From Anodontia alba (lineage: Eukaryota; Mollusca; Bivalvia; Lucinida; Lucinidae): a DNA stretch of 64,000 bases. Every line of letters begins with the position of its first letter. The stretch's first letter is position 1. The notes beneath the pieces were generated by a model. That model was not told the origin of the DNA and did no database searches. It saw nothing but the letters and a program-made list of their open reading frames with translations. Shown here piece after piece: positions 55,101-61,100 of the stretch. The position numbers and the translations under genes are program-made. The stretch spans positions 9,328,610 to 9,392,609 of the forward strand of contig OZ024828.1 of the NCBI GenBank assembly GCA_964016985.1, read 5' to 3'.

Positions 55101-58100
55101 ATTATGTGGTACAAATGGGTCATACTGCTCCAGATAAGGCATTTTCCTTTTTCATCCGAAAAGCATTTATACAGTCGACTCTCGTTATCTCGAATTCCAA
55201 GGGACTCTCTGAAATACTTCGAGATATCCGTACCTCGACATATCAGATTTGCAGAATTGAGGAAAAAATAATTCGAACAACCACATTTAACAAATATATG
55301 TGTAATTGGACTCTTGAAATTAGAGATATATTGAAAATATTGTGGAAAAGAGGAGAAATTGCTCTTAGGAGCAATTTCTCCTCTTTTCCACAATATTTTT
55401 TTACCTGTTATTAGATTTTCATGTTTAGGCAGGGACCAGATTTCCACTTCGAGATACGCGGTTATTCGAGATAAGGGAGGTTGAGATAACGATATTTTTC
55501 TTCTTTCTCCATGAAAACATATGGTTTGGATGCTCATTAGAAGCACCTCAGTGAGGTGCTCCTAATGAGAACCCATAACATATGTTATCATGGAGAAAAA
55601 TATTATGTGGATTACCCGTCTTATCTGGAGCTATGGGCCATAACATATTCTTGTGACAAACCAATAGTGATAACCTTTAATGCACGGAATTTAAATATAA
55701 GTGGGAGACATTTTGATTTTTTTTTTTCATATTTTTCTCTGAAAATAAGGTTTGACATTTCATATGAATCATTTAATAAGATTATTCGCATGAAATGTAA
55801 AGCCCTGTTTTCTGAGAAAAACATTAGCTTATTGATTGTCTGTATTTTAATTGTATGTGTGCTAAGATTTAATAAAGCCATTCAAAACCTGTGAAATATG
55901 ATATGTGCTGTGCCATGCAAAAATATTTCTTAGGGCATAGGCAGACAGTAAAGGCCCTGATCGGCCTGCGCATAAGCACAGGCTGATCTGGGCCTTTACT
56001 GTTCACCTATAGAATCACTGGATACAATAGAATATAACAACCAAGCATAAAGCTCCTGATTAGACTGTACCATAATAACCCTAAGTATTGGGGCACCTTT
56101 TCTACTTACCATACTTGTCCTAAAGTTTGAAATAGTCCATTCTACTACCTCTAGATGTGTCTGAAATATTGCTGAATGTATGGCAAACAGTGTAGACTCA
56201 GATCAGACACCACATTCTGCAGCGTCTGATCTGGGTCTACACTGTTTGCAATGGCCTATCTGTCCCAATACTTAGGAATATTACGGTATACAAACATCCA
56301 TGTTAAATTCTTCCCACTGATTCACATATGGTTAAATGCAGTTTTCTTGTCAGTCTGTAGTTTTGATAGATTTGTATTTTGTATAATGCTTGGAGCTGCT
56401 TTGAGACAAAAAACGAGGGCTGGATGTTCCGAAGACCAGGTTCAAGCCCCGAACATTTTTACTGGTGACCATTCAACGGTTATACTTCTGTTGCAGTTTG
56501 TCTTCACTTATTTATTCTGTGTTTGATTAAGTTCTGTTTTGTGTTGTAAGTTTGTTTGCATGTGTTGAAGTTTTACAGCCCAGTCAACCTGATGGGGTCA
56601 TGTGGAGCTTGGTCAGTTTACCTAGGCACACTTTTACTCCACTAAGCGATTAACCAGTATTGTGCACATTCTTTTGCCAGAAACTGACAACTGCCTTTCT
56701 TGAATCAGCAGACTGGAAAGAATGACCGAAGAAAATATTTCATGATCAATTTCCATGAAAGGATGTTGCGGGACCTGGCAGGGATCGAACCAGCGACCTC
56801 CTAATCACCAGTCAGATGCGCATCCAACTGAGCCACCCAGGTTAGCTTGTCTTGCGAATGTCAGGTAATTAAATCCTTATCTTGTATCTTGGGAAGAATT
56901 TTCTTCCATCAGGAACAAATTTTCTTTTCCAAATCAATTTTGTCCGAGTTGCCTCTGCTGCATGTGTATCAATACCCCTTAAATTAAATTTGAAATTCAC
57001 ATATTCCAACCACCCTGCATTATCAGCACAGTTTCATAAGGATCTACAACATCTAATAATTGAGCTGTAAGCAGACAGCAAAGGCCCTAATCAGACTGCG
57101 CATTTGCGCAGTCTGATCGGGGCCTTCGCTGTCGGCATATGACCATAAATATCTCTATGCTTGGCAAAACTACTATAATTCTACAAGGAAACACTTTTGT
57201 TAGTGAACAATACAGATCCTGACCAGACTGACCCGGAGTTTTGTTATTTTCCCCACATTGCAGCACAAGCAGAAGAATAATTCATGGTTACCTGGTAATG
57301 GTTTTCCGTTTATAAACCAATCAACTTTCGGTGTTGGTTTGCCATCAGCAGCACATTCAAATGCAGCATTTTCTTCTACTCCGGACCTCACTGGCTGCGG
57401 TTCAGCAGTCCATTCGGGGTGTGCTGTTGAGAAAAGAAAAAGAATTATGCAGATAACCCTGGTCCTGCTGAACCAGGATCTACTCTGCCTTTGCAAACAG
57501 TGTAGATCCAGATCAGTTGGCTTCTGTAGAAGCCAACTGATCTGGATCTGCACTGTTTGTCATTAAGTATCAATAACCTTGATCAAGCAACCTGATTGGC
57601 TGAAAATTAGAAGTGGGTGTGGCATCTTAGTTTATTCAGCATGGCAAGGGTTATCAAACAATAACCTTTAGCACTCTGTAGATAAATTCTGTAGACGATA
57701 AACCTATGACATTTCTCCTATTAGCAGTTTTTATATATACCATAGAATGGAAAACTGTCCTATGAGTAATGCCACTGGTGAAAATCTAGACTAAACTGTA
57801 GTAGATAAAGAGGAGAAACCTCCCCCACCCACCCCGCCCACCCACAAGAAAATTTTCTTATTTCTCCATGAAAACATATGTTGTGGGTACTCATTAGAAA
57901 TGCCTTTTCTCCACAAAAACACATGCTGTGGGTACTCATTAAAAGTGGCTCACCAAGGCACTTCTAATGAGTACCCACAACATATGTTTGCATGGAGAAA
58001 CAAGAATATATGTATCAATACTATTGGATTGAAAAAAAAAAGAACATCTTATCAAGAGCTATGAAGGATGGATGGATAACTGGGCCCAGTTGTTCAAAGC

Positions 58101-61100
58101 TAACGATATCGTTAGTTAACAATTCGTTAAAATTTACATCGAGTGATACGCAAATATGCTGAAATTTTTTTAGCAAAAAGTGCAAAAGCTTCTCACATTT
58201 TTTTCAGCAAAAAATTTCAGAAAATTGTGTATTGAATCTGCTAAAACAGTTAACGAAATGACCCTTAACAAGAAGCTAACAACGCTTTGAACAACTGGGC
58301 CCAAGATGCCTATATAGATAAGCCATAGAGCAAGCTACAAATTCATTAATCCTGGTCCTGTTGAACCTGGATATGCCCACCTTTGCAAACAGTGTAGATT
58401 CAGATTAGTTGGCTTCGTAAGAAGGAAAAAGCCAACTAATCTGGATCTGCATTGTTTGTCATTTAGCATGTAAATTGTATAAAAAACCTGGATTATGCAA
58501 ACTGATTGGCTGACAATTAAAAGTGGGCAGGGTTAATACTTACATTCCACTTGCAGGGTGAAGCGATGGGTTTGTGCCTGACTTGAGATGGCGTTCTTTC
58601 CTCTACATTCATATACACCAGCATCAGAATATTCAATCCCACGAATCAACAGCTCCTGGTGGTACTGAATCATGCGACTTTCGACTAGATCACCATTAAT
58701 CCGCTTCCACTCGATCTGAGGCGTTGGGCTGAAAAATGAAAATAAAAGCAGTTTCAAGAGAATGGATACACCTTCATGGGAAAGAACTTTGACATGGAAA
58801 TATTTACCTCCCTTCTCACTGGGAAAAGCAATATTGGTGAAGAATGTGTCTGAGATGCAAGAGCTTGACAAATCATGCATTTTGATTAAAATTTGATCAA
58901 AACTGGACAAAAAAAAAAAATAGAAATGTATCAAGTAATGACCATATCAAAACTGCTTTTATGGGTCATTTCGAAAACACGCTTATTCAAATATGTAGAA
59001 AATTTCACCTCCAAAAACTTGAAAATTTTCAGATAAAAAACTGATATTTTTTTCTTATTTCTGCTCAAAAGATAGATTGTGGGTACTCGTTAGAACCGCC
59101 TCGGTGAAGCATTTCTAACGAGTATCCACAATCTATCTTTTGAGTAAAAATAAGAACAATGATGTATACCCCTGTAAACCCCAGTTTTACTATATAAAAG
59201 TGGGGTTTAAGGGGGTCAAAATTATATAGGTATGTTTTCGTGATGACTACCATTTTGAATATTTAATGAGAATTTATGATGTCATAAAGCTTTGTTTAAA
59301 CATGCAAAACCTAAATAAATAATATTTGCAACAAGATTCAACCTCTATGTTTGTGTATATGGCTTCTTCTCTAGACATCTATTGATTTTGCTTGAAAACC
59401 TTATTGCTTTCTGTCTAAAAGAAGATTTTATCTAGTATTTTGGAACTTTAAGAACCTCATTGAATATTCAAAATGGTGGTGCCTTTGACAATGGCTTTGA
59501 ATGTTTTAAACATCTTTAACTTCCTTAGTTTTAATTGATTTTCACCAAATTTGCATCAAAATGTTTGATTTGTCAAGAACTTTCATTTCATTTACATTTT
59601 TCACCACCTTTGCATTTCCCTTTAAACAGTGCTCTGTCAATAGATCATATTCTGTTTTATATAATAGTTCTAATGGCTACCTATATTGTTTGACATTTTT
59701 AATGCGGCATCTAGGGTCATTTAAGAATTTGTTGGTCTGCAATAATTTTAGGTGTAAGTTAAGTATTGGCAATTGGTTAAGTACATATTTTACGTCTCTT
59801 TCAACATTGAGATAAAGCGAGGCTCTGTCTAATGAAGTGTGGTTCCAGTCATGAGTTGAATTCCACCTCCAGCTGGACTTGAACTTGGGACCCCATGATC
59901 CACATTCAGGAGCTCTAACCACTTGAGGAAACTTAACCCTTGTCATGCTGAATAAATTAAAATGCCACGCCTACTTCTAATTTTCAGCCAATCAGATTAC
60001 TTGATCAAGTTTGTTGATACAAATTCACATTTTCAATGAAGAACAGTGCAGACCCAGATCAGTTGGCTTCTTCAGAAGCCAATTGATCTGGATTGTTTGC
60101 AAAGGCAGGGCATATCTGGGTTCAGCAGGACTAGGGTTAAGTGTTCTTGAAATTTCAGCTCATTTACATTCATGCACTTTTCAAATGGAGCTAATCAGAA
60201 GCCAGAATCTCAATTTCCTACAATTGCCATAATCTCTAAATTATCACAGGATAAGTAAAAGATCAGACACAAGTTAACACCTTTCATCTCAGGAATATTT
60301 AGCTATCTAAATGCAAATGGGGAAGTCAGCAGTCACCATTTTAAGCTGAGATTTTAAGGTCACAACAAACATAACTCTAGATCAGATTCTTGTTTTTTTT
60401 TTGTTTTTTTTTTTTTTTTGTTTTTTTTTCAGTCAAATAGTATTGATAAAACACTTCTGGATAAGACCAGTCCTTTCAGTCTGTGCCAAAAATAAAAAAA
60501 AAAGGTGAAATAAAGGATGTCTCTTTGAAAGAAATTATGATGCACCTAGGGAAACAGACTTACTGAATGGACTGTAGCCAGTCTACTACCCTAATAACCC
60601 TAAATATTGGGACATCTCAACTCCTTGCAATACTTATCCTGAAATTTATACAAGTCGCTTTTACTCCCTTCCCTCCCTTGCCTTAAAACTGCTGGATGCA
60701 TCACGAAAACATGCCTATATATTTTTGACCCCCTTAAACCCCACTTTTATATAGTAAAATTAGGGTTTACAGGGGTATACATTATTTTTCTTATTTCTGC
60801 TCAAAAACATAGATTGTGGGTACTCGTTAGAACAGCCTTGTGGAGGCGGTTCTAACGAGTACCCACAATCTATGTTTTGAGCAGAAATATGAAAAAAATA
60901 TTAGAATTTTTATCTGAAAACTTTCAGTTTTTGGTGGTGAAATTTTCAGTATATTTGAATAGGCGTGTTTTCGTAATGGAATGTCAAACAGTGTAGACAT
61001 TGATTAGATGATGCATTCTTTAGTATGTGATCTGGGTCTACACTGTTTGCCTAGGCTTGTCTGTCCCAATACTTAGGGTTATTCTGGTACTCAGCAGTTT

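Larger units (their letters stand above)
47694..57291 (-). other. 9.6-kb intron within Ig4
   Basis: Contains three family A copies (one half), a family K and a family H element, a 2.66-kb family P element split by a 1-kb pogo-like element, two tRNA-derived SINE types, a truncated pogo-like element, family-B hairpins, a family Q element and a third SINE. 48180-48680 shows a loose roughly 120-bp repeat of TTGCAAAG/AGGTAATTGC phrases. No exon recognised. Confidence 0.85.
57424..58543 (-). other. Intron between Ig3 and Ig4 exons
   Basis: Two family H elements, a family K palindrome and an arm-tripled family-B hairpin (57860-57995), leaving under 200 bp unexplained. Confidence 0.85.

Noticed and set aside
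55097..55546. 149-residue minus-strand frame
   Set aside because: Composed of a truncated pogo-like element and a core hairpin; no transposase motif.
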